This document shows positions 26,701-35,527 of a stretch of 64,000 nucleotides of DNA, piece by piece. The DNA is taken from positions 18,261-82,260 of the forward strand of contig NZ_MJEI01000083.1 of the NCBI RefSeq assembly GCF_002095395.1. The letters run 5' to 3'. The number at the start of each line of letters is the position of its first letter. The stretch's first letter is position 1. The notes beneath the pieces are model-generated. The model made no database searches and had not been told where the DNA came from. It was given only the letters and a program-made list of their open reading frames with translations. This DNA comes from Williamsia sp. 1135. Lineage in GTDB: Bacteria > Actinomycetota > Actinomycetes > Mycobacteriales > Mycobacteriaceae. The position numbers and the translations under genes are program-made.

Positions 26701-28004
26701 GCGACCCCGGCACCACCTGGGTCGCCCGCGACAGCGGCGCGGGGGCCGAGCGCCCCACGATCGAACTCACGCTGCCGAGTCCGCGTGAGGTCGACGGACT
26801 GCAGATCACCCTCCCCCCTGGCCAATTCCCGGCGCGACCGGTGAACGTGGGGATCGATCTCGGCAACGGACGTCAGGTACGGGAAATCCCCGCCGATGGC
26901 CGAATCACGCTCGATCCCCATCTCACCTCGACGATCTCGATCACCGTCCTCGAGAAGGAGGAGGTCCTCGACGTCAACAGTCTCGGGTTCGCCGCCATCG
27001 CCCCGTCCGGGATCTCCGAGATCACCGTCCTCGGGGGCGTGCCGACCCCGCCGGACCCCGACCGCCCGATCGAGGTCTCCTGTTTCGACGGGCCGGGCCT
27101 GACCATTGCCGGTAGCGTGCAGCGATTTTCGCTGCAGACCACAGCCGCGATCCTGGCCTCGGGAGCACCGATCCGGGCACAGGCCTGCGACCGAGGGTCC
27201 GTGGACCTTCCCGCCGGTGAACAGGAACTCGCGGTCAACCCCGGTCCGGCGTTCACCGCGGCCGGGGTCGAGCTCACGGCTACCGATCTCGAAGACGGAA
27301 GCCCCTCACCGGGCGCCACACCGACACCGGTGAGCGTGAACAGGTGGAACGCCACCGACCGCAGCGTCACGGTCGCCGGCGAGAGCAGCGAGCGGGTCCT
27401 CATCGTGCCGGAGAGCATCAACCCCGGATGGCAGGCACATGCGGGAGACGACGAACTGCAGCCCATCGTCGTCAATGGCTGGCAGCAGGGTTGGATCGTG
27501 CCCGCAGGTTATGCCGGCACCATCGAACTGACCTTCCCGCTCGACAAGCCCTACCGGTGGGCCATCGCGGGCGGACTCGCCCTGCTGGCGCTGCTGCTGC
27601 TCTGCACGTTCGTCCCGGCCCGCCGAGCACCGGTGTCGTTGCCGGTGGCCCGCCCCGTCGACAGCCGCACAGTGCTGCCGCTGTTGCTCGGCGCGGTGGT
27701 CTACCTGCTCACAGGTCCGATCGCGCTGGCCGTGGCAACAGTCGTCGCGATCACCAGCACCGCGGCACCTCTCGTCTCACGCTCACTGCGCGGCAAGCAG
27801 TGGACTCCCGCGCTCGTGGCATGGTTGATGACCGCGGCCACCTTCGGTCTCGCTGCCGGACCGTGGCGGTCATCGCTCGGGTACAACGGCTGGGACTGGT
27901 GGGTGCAGCTACCGGCTCTGCTGGCGGTCGTACTCATCGCGTGGCACGCGATCAGACTGCCGCGATGGCTGATCCGGGCGAACCTGCGCCGTCGTCGACG
28001 CTGA
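23793..28004 (+). CDS. aftD: Arabinofuranosyltransferase AftD
   Basis: Very large GT-C family membrane enzyme (about 1400 residues) that adds alpha-(1->3)-linked arabinofuranose branches to arabinogalactan/lipoarabinomannan from decaprenyl-phosphoryl arabinose. The N-terminal membrane part has SFAQSPGLIAADTKLDLTADP, whose aspartates lie in the first periplasmic loop as in GT-C catalytic sites. The periplasmic part holds two F5/8C-like carbohydrate-binding modules (AAFDGNPNTAWVSR about residue 750 and AAVDGDPGTTWVAR about 965), and four or five helices close the C-terminus. Homology begins before the first ATG/GTG/TTG: CTG 23793 overlapping the previous stop as CTGA is the best start. The last 96 bases overlap the convergent acyltransferase gene. 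Confidence 0.93.
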   Translation: MTKRGLLIAALWALLASFAQSPGLIAADTKLDLTADPLGFLGRAAHLWSSIAPLGQVQNQAYGYFFPHGAFFAVGDLLAVPPWVTQRLWWALLLWVGFVGFVRLADAVGVGSRWSRIFAAVIFVASPRVLTTIGSISSETLPVMLAPWVLAPVVIALNHPDPRKNLRQLAFQSACALALMGAVNAVATLAAASVAGLWWLLHTPIKRPAERWLRFGGWWALGATAACLWWVVPLLILSRVSPPFLDFIESSRVTTEWVSLTEVLRGTSAWTPFVSPERVAGASLVTQPVAVLSTGLLAAAGLTGLAMRAMPGRGRLITILIIGLLMICLGYPGQLGSPLSESVRVFLDDAGAPLRNVHKWDPLIRIPLALGIAHLLARVPTPDVAGWRGTGRAVAHPERSRPVAAAIVVLVAALAAGSMVWTAALAAPGSYSSIPSYWKQTAQWLEDNDADQDRRALVVPGSPFANQTWGLTRDEPLQVLADEPWAVRDAIPLTPPGAIRALDSVQRAVAAGRPLPGLAATLAQQGISYVVVRADLDPSTSRSARPILAHNAIAGSPGMTPVAQFGPEVGPPRIDDVVSDDGLRPTMPAVQIFQVDSDVAFPGTRPATVPLNQMPRVSGGPEALAPLQNAAALSGGPPLGPVLLQSDAQRAGLPDAPLIVTDSPTDREVDFGRVDDHSSALRAPGDPRLTQNAATDYPVDGQPLVQGEWLLDGEPGQLSVSASGSASDATQLGQSAPGSSPAAAFDGNPNTAWVSRGLDSAVGQWLQLDFSRPRERLALDVTVGKALGAGVSTLLITTEAGSTVATGVTPGEPTSVVPPSGPTRWVQIRAIGTDNGTAGNQFAISEIELRDAAQARTLPIRHRVVLPELVAGQQVAGWALAPELPGRDACVPDRDVTRCSGALGLAPEEPGIFGRVLSVPSPVAVTPSITLTANPSEELNRLLAGDDQIVATAPSASIDPRGNAGAAVDGDPGTTWVARDSGAGAERPTIELTLPSPREVDGLQITLPPGQFPARPVNVGIDLGNGRQVREIPADGRITLDPHLTSTISITVLEKEEVLDVNSLGFAAIAPSGISEITVLGGVPTPPDPDRPIEVSCFDGPGLTIAGSVQRFSLQTTAAILASGAPIRAQACDRGSVDLPAGEQELAVNPGPAFTAAGVELTATDLEDGSPSPGATPTPVSVNRWNATDRSVTVAGESSERVLIVPESINPGWQAHAGDDELQPIVVNGWQQGWIVPAGYAGTIELTFPLDKPYRWAIAGGLALLALLLLCTFVPARRAPVSLPVARPVDSRTVLPLLLGAVVYLLTGPIALAVATVVAITSTAAPLVSRSLRGKQWTPALVAWLMTAATFGLAAGPWRSSLGYNGWDWWVQLPALLAVVLIAWHAIRLPRWLIRANLRRRRR

Positions 28005-29138
28005 CGTAGCGCGCTGTTCGGAGCGACGCAGCCACCGCCGTGCCGGATCCTCGATCCACGAGTAGCTCGCCGCCGAGACCCCGATCGTGAGCAGCAGCGT
28101 CAGACACCAGACCACCACCATCGAACCGGAGAACGGGATGACCCCGGCCAACGGGAAGACCGCGGCCAGGACCGCGAGATGCCAGATGAAGATGGCATAC
28201 GACCACCGGCCCAGGGCCTGCATCGGCGCGGAGTCCAATAGCCGATGAGTCCGGGGTGGTCCCAGAACGAGTGGTCCGAGCAGCGCGAAACCGAGAATCG
28301 CACCCAGCACCATCTTGACGGCGAACTGCCAAGGCGCCAACGGGGCCAGCCCGGTGGGCCCGGCGAGTTCGGTGCAGGACAACGCGAACGCGACCGCCGC
28401 GACGCCTGCCATCCACCAGGGCCGCGACCCCAGCCTCGCGACGACACCGCCGGATCTCGACACCACCAACTCGGCCAGGATCAGACCGCTGATGAACCAC
28501 GGCAGATGACCCGGCAGCCAGTTCTTGGCCTCGACCCCGGCGGCCAGCGGCAGTGCGTCGGCGACCCAGGCCCAGCCCAGGCTGGTCACCGCCGCAGCGG
28601 ACAGCATCGGTATCCGCCACCGCGCCCGTCGCCCGCGCAACCGCACGAGCAGGCAGGCGAACAGCGGCAGCGCCAGGTAGAAACTGACCTCGACCGACAG
28701 GCTCCACATCTGGGTCAGCCCGGCCGTCAACGTCAGCGGTACGAAAACTTGGGTGAGGGTCAGGTTCGCCAGCCACACGGTGGCGCCGGCGGGCCGGGCG
28801 TCGGGCAGCAACGTCAGGACGACGACCACGACCACGACGTACGCGGGCCAGATGCGGACGAACCGGTGGCGCAGGTAACGGACCACTCCAGGGGGCTTGC
28901 GCGACAGATTGTGCGCGGCGTCGGCGTGCGGACGCCACAGCAGAAACCCCGACAGCGCGAAGAAGAGGGCCACGGCCATGTCGAAGCGACCCCAGATCGC
29001 CCCGAGGACACTGCCGTCCACCGCGCCCGTCTGGAAGGCCACGTGCGTGGTCATGACACCGACAGCCGCCAAGGCACGCATGCCTTCGAGCGCAGGCAGA
29101 AAGGCGGCCGGGGCGCCGGCCTGCCGCTGGGGACGCAT
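27909..29138 (-). CDS. Acyltransferase 3 family membrane protein (TmaT-like)
   Basis: Membrane O-acyltransferase with about ten helices. Family marks are FLPALEGMRALAAVGVMTTH (catalytic histidine), RFDMAVALFFALSGFLLWRP, RHRFVRIWPAYVV and the late SYSWIEDPARRWL. Position and length (409 residues from ATG 29138) match M. tuberculosis Rv0228, the counterpart of corynebacterial TmaT, which acetylates trehalose monomycolate before MmpL3-type transport. Upstream codons to 29255 are open but unlike the family. The hydrophilic tail of about 40 residues overlaps the end of aftD on the other strand. Confidence 0.85.
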   Translation of the reverse strand: MRPQRQAGAPAAFLPALEGMRALAAVGVMTTHVAFQTGAVDGSVLGAIWGRFDMAVALFFALSGFLLWRPHADAAHNLSRKPPGVVRYLRHRFVRIWPAYVVVVVVVLTLLPDARPAGATVWLANLTLTQVFVPLTLTAGLTQMWSLSVEVSFYLALPLFACLLVRLRGRRARWRIPMLSAAAVTSLGWAWVADALPLAAGVEAKNWLPGHLPWFISGLILAELVVSRSGGVVARLGSRPWWMAGVAAVAFALSCTELAGPTGLAPLAPWQFAVKMVLGAILGFALLGPLVLGPPRTHRLLDSAPMQALGRWSYAIFIWHLAVLAAVFPLAGVIPFSGSMVVVWCLTLLLTIGVSAASYSWIEDPARRWLRRSEQRATSASTTAQVRPDQPSRQSDRVPRDEYDRQQSR

Positions 29139-29285
29139 GGTCAGCCAATGTACCGGCCACGATGGCCGTCGGTCAGAACTCGGTGCCGAGGGCCGAGCTG
29201 AGTGCCCAGCTGCGACGACCTCGGCTGTTAGTCTCGCTTTATCTGCCCGCTGCACCGACTCAAGATCTGAAGGAGTACCCGACGT

Positions 29286-30788
29286 ATGGCAACAGGGCCT
29301 CGGATGTCTGCCAGGGACCTCGCGGGACCGGTCGCCATCTTCTTCGGCGTTCTACTGATCGTGGTGGCCATCGCGCTTCCCCTCTATTACGTGGGCACGC
29401 TCAAGAAGACGCCGATGGATCTCGACATCACCAGTGTCGCCGACAGCCAAGGTCAGCAGGGGGTGTCCGCCAGTGATGCGCTGCCCGCGAAGATCTTCAA
29501 CCGCTGCTCACTCGACGAGCCGCGACCGCAGGTGTCGGACGCGAAGCTGACCGAACAGCAGCGGGTGCTGGTCGTCGACCCCGCCGACGCCAACAAGGTC
29601 ACCTTCCAGGCGGGTAACTCAATCCGGATCGACTCGTACACCGACGGTGACGAGACCGTGACCCCACCGGCGCAGGGTGGTGCAAATGACTGCATGACAG
29701 CGCTTCTCACCGCGACCCGCGACCGGATCACCACCAACCGCACCACCGCCGAACCGCAGATCAGCGGCGGTGGGCAGTCCGAGGTCCAGGTCGACGCAGG
29801 CGAGAACAGCGTCAGCCTCCCCGACCGCCAGGGACTGCAGTACCGCTTCCCGTTCGGTGTCGACAAGGGCAAGACCTACACGTACTTCGACCTGCCGAGC
29901 CGCACCACGAATCCGTTGCAGTTCGTCGACGAGACCGAGATCAACGGCGTCAACACCTACCACTTCACCCAGGAGGTCCCGGAGACCGACCTGAGTACCC
30001 TCACCGATGCCAACGACCAGCAGCTCGCCGGTACGTCGATCGATCAGCCTGCCGGCTGGTACGGCGGGTTCGAGGGGTACCGCAACAATGAACGGTTGCC
30101 GGCCTCGCTGATCCAGACCACGACCCGAGACCTCTATGTCGATCCGGTCAGCGGCACCATCGTCAACGAGCGCGAACACATCAAGCAGGAATTCAAGCTC
30201 AACGTCAGCGACGGCTCGCCGCAGGCGATGCTCGACTACCGGCTGACCGCGCTCGACGTCGTCTTCTCGTACACCCAGAGCACGCAGGAGCAGCTGGCCA
30301 CGGACGCCAAGGACCTCGGCAGTCCGATAAAGCTGTGGGGTCGCTGGATCCCGATCGGTGTCGGCATCCTCGGAGTGATCCTGCTCGCCGCCGGCGTCTG
30401 GCTGTTGCTCCGTGGCCCGAGCACGCCCGCCCCCGCGTCGGGTGCGCCGTACAACCCCGCCGATCCCGACGAGCAGCAGCGGACCGATCTGATCAAGCAG
30501 TACCGGGGTGGGGATCAGGGCAACCGCCCTCCTCCCGCGCCGCCGTTCGATCCGGATCAGACGCGTCAGATCCCCGCTATCAGGGACGATCGCGGCGACG
30601 GCTTCGCCGGTCACAATCAAGACGGCTTCGCCGAGGTCGGCGACCAGTATCCCTACCTCGATCAGCAGAACATCGGTCAGCAGGACCAGCCGCCGGTCCG
30701 CGATCCGGGCTGGACTGTCCCGCAACAGGATCCGCCGTCAGATCAGGAGCCGCGCCGCGGCGGTGACGAACCCTGGCGACGTCCCTGA
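29286..30788 (+). CDS. DUF3068 envelope protein (PgfA/Rv0227c-like)
   Basis: About 500 residues: an N-terminal membrane helix (VAIFFGVLLIVVAIALPLYY), a large periplasmic DUF3068 domain (YRFPFGVDKGKTYTYFDLPSR, TYHFTQEVPETDL), a second helix (WIPIGVGILGVILLAAGVWLLL) and a Pro/Gln/Asp-rich cytoplasmic tail of about 110 residues. The mycobacterial counterpart Rv0227c (PgfA) works with MmpL3 in trehalose monomycolate trafficking and polar growth. It is divergent from the TmaT-like gene and ends at a long palindrome. Confidence 0.88.
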   Translation: MATGPRMSARDLAGPVAIFFGVLLIVVAIALPLYYVGTLKKTPMDLDITSVADSQGQQGVSASDALPAKIFNRCSLDEPRPQVSDAKLTEQQRVLVVDPADANKVTFQAGNSIRIDSYTDGDETVTPPAQGGANDCMTALLTATRDRITTNRTTAEPQISGGGQSEVQVDAGENSVSLPDRQGLQYRFPFGVDKGKTYTYFDLPSRTTNPLQFVDETEINGVNTYHFTQEVPETDLSTLTDANDQQLAGTSIDQPAGWYGGFEGYRNNERLPASLIQTTTRDLYVDPVSGTIVNEREHIKQEFKLNVSDGSPQAMLDYRLTALDVVFSYTQSTQEQLATDAKDLGSPIKLWGRWIPIGVGILGVILLAAGVWLLLRGPSTPAPASGAPYNPADPDEQQRTDLIKQYRGGDQGNRPPPAPPFDPDQTRQIPAIRDDRGDGFAGHNQDGFAEVGDQYPYLDQQNIGQQDQPPVRDPGWTVPQQDPPSDQEPRRGGDEPWRRP

Positions 30789-30801
30789 ACCTGCTCGAAC
30801 G

Positions 30802-30870
30802 CAAACCCACCCGTTCCGGTCAAATCCAGAGGTCTCCGACCCTTGGGTGTGACCAGAACGGGTGGGTTTG
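30802..30870. terminator. Long palindrome between convergent genes
   Basis: Bases 30802-30822 pair with 30850-30870: 21 base pairs with one mismatch, arms rich in AAACCCACCCGTTC. It separates the DUF3068 gene end from the convergent oxidoreductase end. There is no T-tract. Confidence 0.65.
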
Positions 30871-30882
30871 TGCATTGAAGAG

Positions 30883-31866
30883 CTAGTTCACCAACGGGGC
30901 CAACGCTTTACCGGCCAGCGTGATGTTGCCCGGCTCGTGCCCGTTGTGCAGCATGTTGATGGTGAGACCGTCGATACCGACGTCGAGAACACGCGCCTTG
31001 ATGTCGGCGGCAACCTCATCGGGCGAACCGACGAAGAACCGTTCGGTGGCCTTCGCCCAGTCGTCGGCACTGACCGAATCGTGATCGACGCCGTTGGCGC
31101 GCATCCGCCTGACCACCTCGGCGCGGGCCTTGTCACCGTCGGCGTCGAGGAACACAGTCGCCAGGAAGCTGGTCTTGATCGTCGAACGATCCCGCCCCGC
31201 TTCCTCGCAACGCTTGGCCAGGGCATCGAGCTTGCGCGGCAGTTCGCTGGGCGCGGCGATGACGTTGAGGTGCTGGGCGTAGCGTGCCGCCATCCCGAAC
31301 GTCTTCTTCTCGCCACCGCCGCCGAGCATGATCGGCAGATCCGTCCGGAACTGCGGATTGTTGCGGGTTCCGTGCGCCTGGTACCACTTGCCGTCGAGTT
31401 CGGGTTTCTTGCCGCGCAGCATCGGCTCGATGATCTGCAGGGCCTCCTCGAGACGTTCGAAACGCTCGGTGAAGGTGCCGAACTCGTAACCCATCTCGTC
31501 GTGCTCGAGCTCGAACCAGCCGGCACCGAGGCCGAGGATCGCGCGGCCTCCACTGACCACGTCGAGGGTGGTGATGGTCTTCGCCAGCATCGCGGGGTTG
31601 CGGTATGTGTTGCCGGTGACCAGGGTCGAGAGGTTGATGGTCGACGTCGCGGTCGCGAGCGCTCCGAGCGCCGTGTACGCCTCGAGCATCGGCTCATCCG
31701 GAGACCCGATACCGGGCAATTGGTAAAAATGGTCCATCACGAGAACCGTGTCGAATCCGGCACTTTCGGCTTCCTGCGCCTGGGCGATGACGGTCGGGAA
31801 GAGGTCGGCGACGTTGCCGCCAGGGTAGGAGAAATTGGGGATCTGATAACCGAGACGAATGCTCAT
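30883..31866 (-). CDS. LLM-class F420-dependent oxidoreductase
   Basis: Luciferase-like monooxygenase TIM barrel of 327 residues, of the coenzyme F420-dependent group common in mycolic-acid bacteria. Family marks: MSIRLGYQIPNFSYPG, FDTVLVMDHFYQLPGIG, INLSTLVTGNTYRNPAMLAKTITTLDVVSGGRAILGLGAGW (split here as landmarks: GNTYRNPAMLAK, ILGLGAGWFE) and LPIMLGGGGEKKT. Redox substrate unknown. It starts at ATG 31866 and overlaps the flippase gene by four bases. F420 rather than FMN is inferred from subfamily likeness. Confidence 0.85.
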   Translation of the reverse strand: MSIRLGYQIPNFSYPGGNVADLFPTVIAQAQEAESAGFDTVLVMDHFYQLPGIGSPDEPMLEAYTALGALATATSTINLSTLVTGNTYRNPAMLAKTITTLDVVSGGRAILGLGAGWFELEHDEMGYEFGTFTERFERLEEALQIIEPMLRGKKPELDGKWYQAHGTRNNPQFRTDLPIMLGGGGEKKTFGMAARYAQHLNVIAAPSELPRKLDALAKRCEEAGRDRSTIKTSFLATVFLDADGDKARAEVVRRMRANGVDHDSVSADDWAKATERFFVGSPDEVAADIKARVLDVGIDGLTINMLHNGHEPGNITLAGKALAPLVN

Positions 31867-33077
31867 GCATCCACAGTACGACTGCCCGAGACCCGGCGGA
31901 GTGTCGTCGATGTGCTGACCCTCGGGGCGATCAGCGTCAGTGCGGTCCCGATGACCGCACACCCTGCCGCGGTCAGTGCCAGCGTGGTGATGCTGTGCGC
32001 CCAGGCCACGATGATCACGACCTCGACGACGAAAACCAGCCAACTCAGCGCCGCGACCAGTGTCTGGTCCCGCGCGATCGCCGCGAGCAGACCGACCTGC
32101 AGGATCGACAGCGCACTGCCGGTGAGCGCGAAGATCCACAGGATCGGCACCACGGCCCGGTACTCGTCGCCGACCAGGACCGGGGCCAGCGGCGCGAGGA
32201 TCGCAGCCCCGCCGACCACCACCACGGCGATCGCGAGCAACCAGCCGACGGCAGTTCGCAGCGCCGCCGACGACCGGGCAGTGTCCGCGAACTGCGGGAA
32301 CAACACCACGCCGATGGCCTGCGGCAGCCAGAACGCGGCCTTTGTCGCGATGGTCCCCAGCGCGTAGACCCCGGCGTCCTGTTCTCCCAGGACCGGTCGC
32401 GACAGCAGCAGATCCACCGACGAGAGCGCGATGAGGACCAGCTGCACCTGCGAAGCGCGCAGCACCATCGTCAGCGCGAGCGCCCGGGCACCTGGGTGGC
32501 GGTCTGATTCCGATCCGGTCCGCGACACCGCGACCCAGACGCCGGCAGCCGACACCGCGGCACCGACGGCGGTCGCGGCGAGGGCACCTGCCGCACCGCC
32601 ACCGGCAGTGATGACGACGATCCCTGGCACCGTACGCGCGACACCCACCCCGGCCAGCACCCAGGACAGGAGCGAGAACTGTTGCCGACCTTGCAGAATC
32701 CCCTGCCCCGCGGCGATGAGGACGAGCAGCGGTGCCGTCGCGAACGCGGCGATGGTCGACGCCAGGCCGGTGTCGGCGATCCACATCACGATCGGGACGG
32801 CGATCACCGCGGCCCCCAGCACGGCGGCCGCTGTGCGAATCGTGATCGACACCAGGTCGGCGATCGGACGCCCATGCACGACTTCCCGCGCGATCACCAC
32901 CTGCAGAGCCAACGCCGGGACCCCGAGGACCAGCATCGTCTGCAGTAGGACGGCGAACTCTCCGTAGGAGCTCTCGCTGAGCCACCGGGCCGCGGGCAGG
33001 TGGATGAGGTAGCCGCAGATGTTGGCGACCATGGTTCCGGCGGCGACACCGCCCACGCCCGCCATCACCCTCGCCAT
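31863..33077 (-). CDS. Polysaccharide flippase-like membrane protein (MOP superfamily)
   Basis: About 404 residues with roughly 12-14 hydrophobic helices and the start MARVMAGVGGVAAGTMVANICGYLIHLPAARWL, which is typical of Wzx/oligosaccharide flippases. The repeated two-bundle pattern (LLLSRPVLGEQDAGVYALGTIATKAAFWLPQAIGVVLFP read as separate helices) fits this fold. It may move a lipid-linked glycan across the membrane; the substrate is unknown. No glycan synthesis genes adjoin it except the GT4 gene some 5 kb away. Confidence 0.75.
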   Translation of the reverse strand: MARVMAGVGGVAAGTMVANICGYLIHLPAARWLSESSYGEFAVLLQTMLVLGVPALALQVVIAREVVHGRPIADLVSITIRTAAAVLGAAVIAVPIVMWIADTGLASTIAAFATAPLLVLIAAGQGILQGRQQFSLLSWVLAGVGVARTVPGIVVITAGGGAAGALAATAVGAAVSAAGVWVAVSRTGSESDRHPGARALALTMVLRASQVQLVLIALSSVDLLLSRPVLGEQDAGVYALGTIATKAAFWLPQAIGVVLFPQFADTARSSAALRTAVGWLLAIAVVVVGGAAILAPLAPVLVGDEYRAVVPILWIFALTGSALSILQVGLLAAIARDQTLVAALSWLVFVVEVVIIVAWAHSITTLALTAAGCAVIGTALTLIAPRVSTSTTLRRVSGSRTVDA

Positions 33078-33082
33078 GGCGC

Positions 33083-34117
33083 TCAGTGTCTCAGGGGAAG
33101 CGCTGCCTGCAGTCGAGGGAGGGTGTCGATGTCGCCCGAGAGGCGGTCATCCTCCTGTGTCGGGACAGGTGCGACTCCGGTGCGGAACCGGGCGCGCTGG
33201 GCGACCCACACCAACAGTCCGAGCGTCACCCCGACCGCGTAGATCCACGGATCGGGACGTTCCCCGAGCAGCAGCGCCGACCACACGATCGTCATCAGCG
33301 GCTGGATCTGCTGGATCTGACCGACCCGCGCGATCCCGCCGCGCGCCAGCCCGCCGTACCAGGCGAAGAAGCCGAGGAACTGCGAGATGACGGTGACATA
33401 GACCATCCCGGCGATGACCGAGCCGGTGAACTCGTAACTGCCGCTCATCCCGAGCACGATCGACACCGGTATCGACACCGGCAGCAGCAGGACCAGTGCC
33501 CACGACACGCTCTGAGCTCCACCGATCTGCTTGGCCTGCGCCCCTCCGACCGCGTACCCGAATCCAGCGCTGACGGTGGCCAGCACCATCCACAGATGTC
33601 CCCACTCCAGCGTGAATCCGGAGAATCCCGACGGGCTCGTGCTCAGCAGGTAGGCGACCAGCACCAGCGCTCCCATCCCGGTGGCCAGCCAGAACATCCA
33701 GGGCAGGCGCTCGCCCGCGAGGAGGGAAGCGAAGGTCGCGGTGAGCGCCGGGAGCAGGCCCAGCACCACGGCGCCCGCCGACGCGTCGATGGTCTCCAGC
33801 GCCAACGAAGAGAACAGCGGGAACCCGATCACAACACCGAAGCCGGAGCACAACAGTGCACCGAGGTTTCGCCCGGAGGGGATCGTGGGACGCACCATCA
33901 GCAGGTAACCCAGCGCGAGCAGTCCCGCGAGTGCGGCCCGCCACGCAGTGATCGAGAACGAATCGATCCCGGCGACCGCCAGCTTGTTTGCCGGCAGCGA
34001 GAAGCTGAAGGCCAGCACACCGAGTCCGCCGAGCAGAATGCCTGCGTGGGCGGACACCCTGCGGCGACCGTTATCTGCTATCAGGGAAACAGTGAAACTG
34101 TTATCGTTGTCACTCAT
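33083..34117 (-). CDS. EamA/DMT-family exporter
   Basis: Ten-helix drug/metabolite transporter of 344 residues made of two EamA repeats: LLGGLGVLAFSFSLPANKLAV, SITAWRAALAGLLALGYLL in the first, and GHLWMVLATVSAGFGYAVGGAQ, ISQFLGFFAWYGGLARGGIA, QIQQIQPLMTIVWSALLLGE in the second. It probably exports an amino acid or similar metabolite. Its ATG at 34117 overlaps that of the divergent MocR regulator by two bases, a typical regulator/transporter pair. The C-terminal end abuts the flippase gene by six bases. Confidence 0.88.
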   Translation of the reverse strand: MSDNDNSFTVSLIADNGRRRVSAHAGILLGGLGVLAFSFSLPANKLAVAGIDSFSITAWRAALAGLLALGYLLMVRPTIPSGRNLGALLCSGFGVVIGFPLFSSLALETIDASAGAVVLGLLPALTATFASLLAGERLPWMFWLATGMGALVLVAYLLSTSPSGFSGFTLEWGHLWMVLATVSAGFGYAVGGAQAKQIGGAQSVSWALVLLLPVSIPVSIVLGMSGSYEFTGSVIAGMVYVTVISQFLGFFAWYGGLARGGIARVGQIQQIQPLMTIVWSALLLGERPDPWIYAVGVTLGLLVWVAQRARFRTGVAPVPTQEDDRLSGDIDTLPRLQAALPLRH

Positions 34118-34139
34118 GGATAACGATAGCGGAGTAACA
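34096..34139. promoter_or_regulatory. Nested dyad over the divergent EamA/MocR starts
   Basis: TATCGTT (about 34102) and AACGATA (about 34122) form a 7-base dyad, enclosed by CTGTTA and TAACAG. Both start codons (34117 minus, 34116 plus) lie inside it. MocR/GntR regulators bind such repeats, so this is the probable operator for the pair. Confidence 0.5.
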
Positions 34140-35504
34140 GTGCTTCGCGAAACCCTCCGATCCCTGATATCGGAGAGCAGCTCGGGGACACGTCTGCCGT
34201 CGGTCCGCCTCTTGCAGGAGCAGCACCGCGTCTCCCCGAACTCGATTCAGCGTGTGCTGTCCGAGTTCGCGGCCGAAGGACTGGTCGACGTGCGTCCTGG
34301 CGCCGGGTCCTTTGTCGCTGCGCCACCGGCCCCGCGGGTCCCGGCAGACACGTCTTGGCAGGAGTCCGTCCTCGGCTCACGCATCCCGCCCGAGTTGTCG
34401 CGGACTCTGGACCTCTGGCGAACCCCGGGTTCGGACGTTATCCGCCTCAAGGGTGGATACCTCGACGAGGAGTTGGTGCCGACAACCGCACTGAACGCGG
34501 CGATGTCGCGGGCCCTCAAACGGTCGAACAGCTGGGGTCGGTACCCCTTGGAGGGCAGCCCCGAACTCCGGCGCTGGTTCGCGTCCGAGATCGACGGAAT
34601 CCATGCCTCCGAGGTGATCGTGACCGCGGGCGGGCAGAGCGCGCTGTCGATCGCCATCCGCGCACTGGTCCGACCAGGCGAGCCGGTGATCGTCGAGAGC
34701 CCCACGTACACCGGCACCGTCGCCATCGCCCGCAGCCACGGCGCAGACGTCATACCCGTCCCGATGGACGAACGGGGCATCCGCACGGACCTGCTCGCCG
34801 ACGCCATCGCGCGGACCGGCAGTCGGTTGCTGGTGGTGCAACCGGCGTTCTCCAATCCCAGCGGCGTCACGCTGTCCCACTCGCGACGCGACGATATTCT
34901 CGAACTGGCGCACAAACATTCGATGTTCGTGATCGAGGACGACTACGCGCGCTATCTCGGTATCGACCGGACACCGCCCCCGCCGTTGACGTCCCGTGAC
35001 CCGAACGGCCACATCGTCCACATCCGTTCGCTGAGCAAGCCGGTCGGACCGGGCATGCGCGTGGCCGCCCTGTGCGCGCGGGGCCCGGCGCTCGCGCGGT
35101 TGCGCGCGGCCAAGACCCTCGACGACTTCTACGTCTCGGGTCCGGTGCAAGAAGCTGCCGTCGAGTTCCTGAACTCACCGGCCTGGACGCGGCACAACCG
35201 GCACGTCGGTCGCGCGCTCGGGGAACGTCGCGACGCCCTGGTGGGAGCATTGCGACGCTTGATCCCGCAGGTGGAGATCCCGGCGATCCCGCACGGCGGC
35301 ATGCATCTGTGGGTGCGGTTGCCCGCAGGATTCGACGACCGCGACGTCGCGGCCGCGGGTAGTGCCGAAGGTGTGCTGGTCGGCGAAGGCGCCCCATGGT
35401 TTCCATCCGAGTCCGACCACTCTCACCTGCGACTGACTTTCGGCGAAACCCCCGTCCCGATGATCCACGAAGCGGTCACCCGTCTCGCGCGCGTAATTGG
35501 GTGA
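34116..35504 (+). CDS. MocR/PdxR-like GntR regulator with aminotransferase domain
   Basis: A 462-residue fusion. Residues about 10-75 are a winged GntR helix-turn-helix (GTRLPSVRLLQEQHRVSPNSIQRVLSEFAAEGLVDVRPGAGSFV). The rest is a fold-type I PLP aminotransferase-like domain: YTGTVAIARSHGAD, QPAFSNPSGVTLSHSRR, VIEDDYARYLG, and the Schiff-base lysine in HIRSLSKPVGPGMRVA. Such proteins sense PLP or PLP-amino acid adducts and usually control an adjacent transporter or enzyme, here the divergent EamA exporter. GTG 34140 with GGAG five bases earlier is an alternative start that would remove eight residues. Confidence 0.88.
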   Translation: MDNDSGVTVLRETLRSLISESSSGTRLPSVRLLQEQHRVSPNSIQRVLSEFAAEGLVDVRPGAGSFVAAPPAPRVPADTSWQESVLGSRIPPELSRTLDLWRTPGSDVIRLKGGYLDEELVPTTALNAAMSRALKRSNSWGRYPLEGSPELRRWFASEIDGIHASEVIVTAGGQSALSIAIRALVRPGEPVIVESPTYTGTVAIARSHGADVIPVPMDERGIRTDLLADAIARTGSRLLVVQPAFSNPSGVTLSHSRRDDILELAHKHSMFVIEDDYARYLGIDRTPPPPLTSRDPNGHIVHIRSLSKPVGPGMRVAALCARGPALARLRAAKTLDDFYVSGPVQEAAVEFLNSPAWTRHNRHVGRALGERRDALVGALRRLIPQVEIPAIPHGGMHLWVRLPAGFDDRDVAAAGSAEGVLVGEGAPWFPSESDHSHLRLTFGETPVPMIHEAVTRLARVIG

Positions 35505-35527
35505 CGTCACCCTCTAGGGTTCGACAT

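Noticed and set aside
31867..32985. Minus-strand frame that joins flippase-region sequence to the F420 oxidoreductase
   Set aside because: The upstream part is an out-of-frame reading of the flippase; the oxidoreductase starts naturally at 31866 with MSIRLGYQ.
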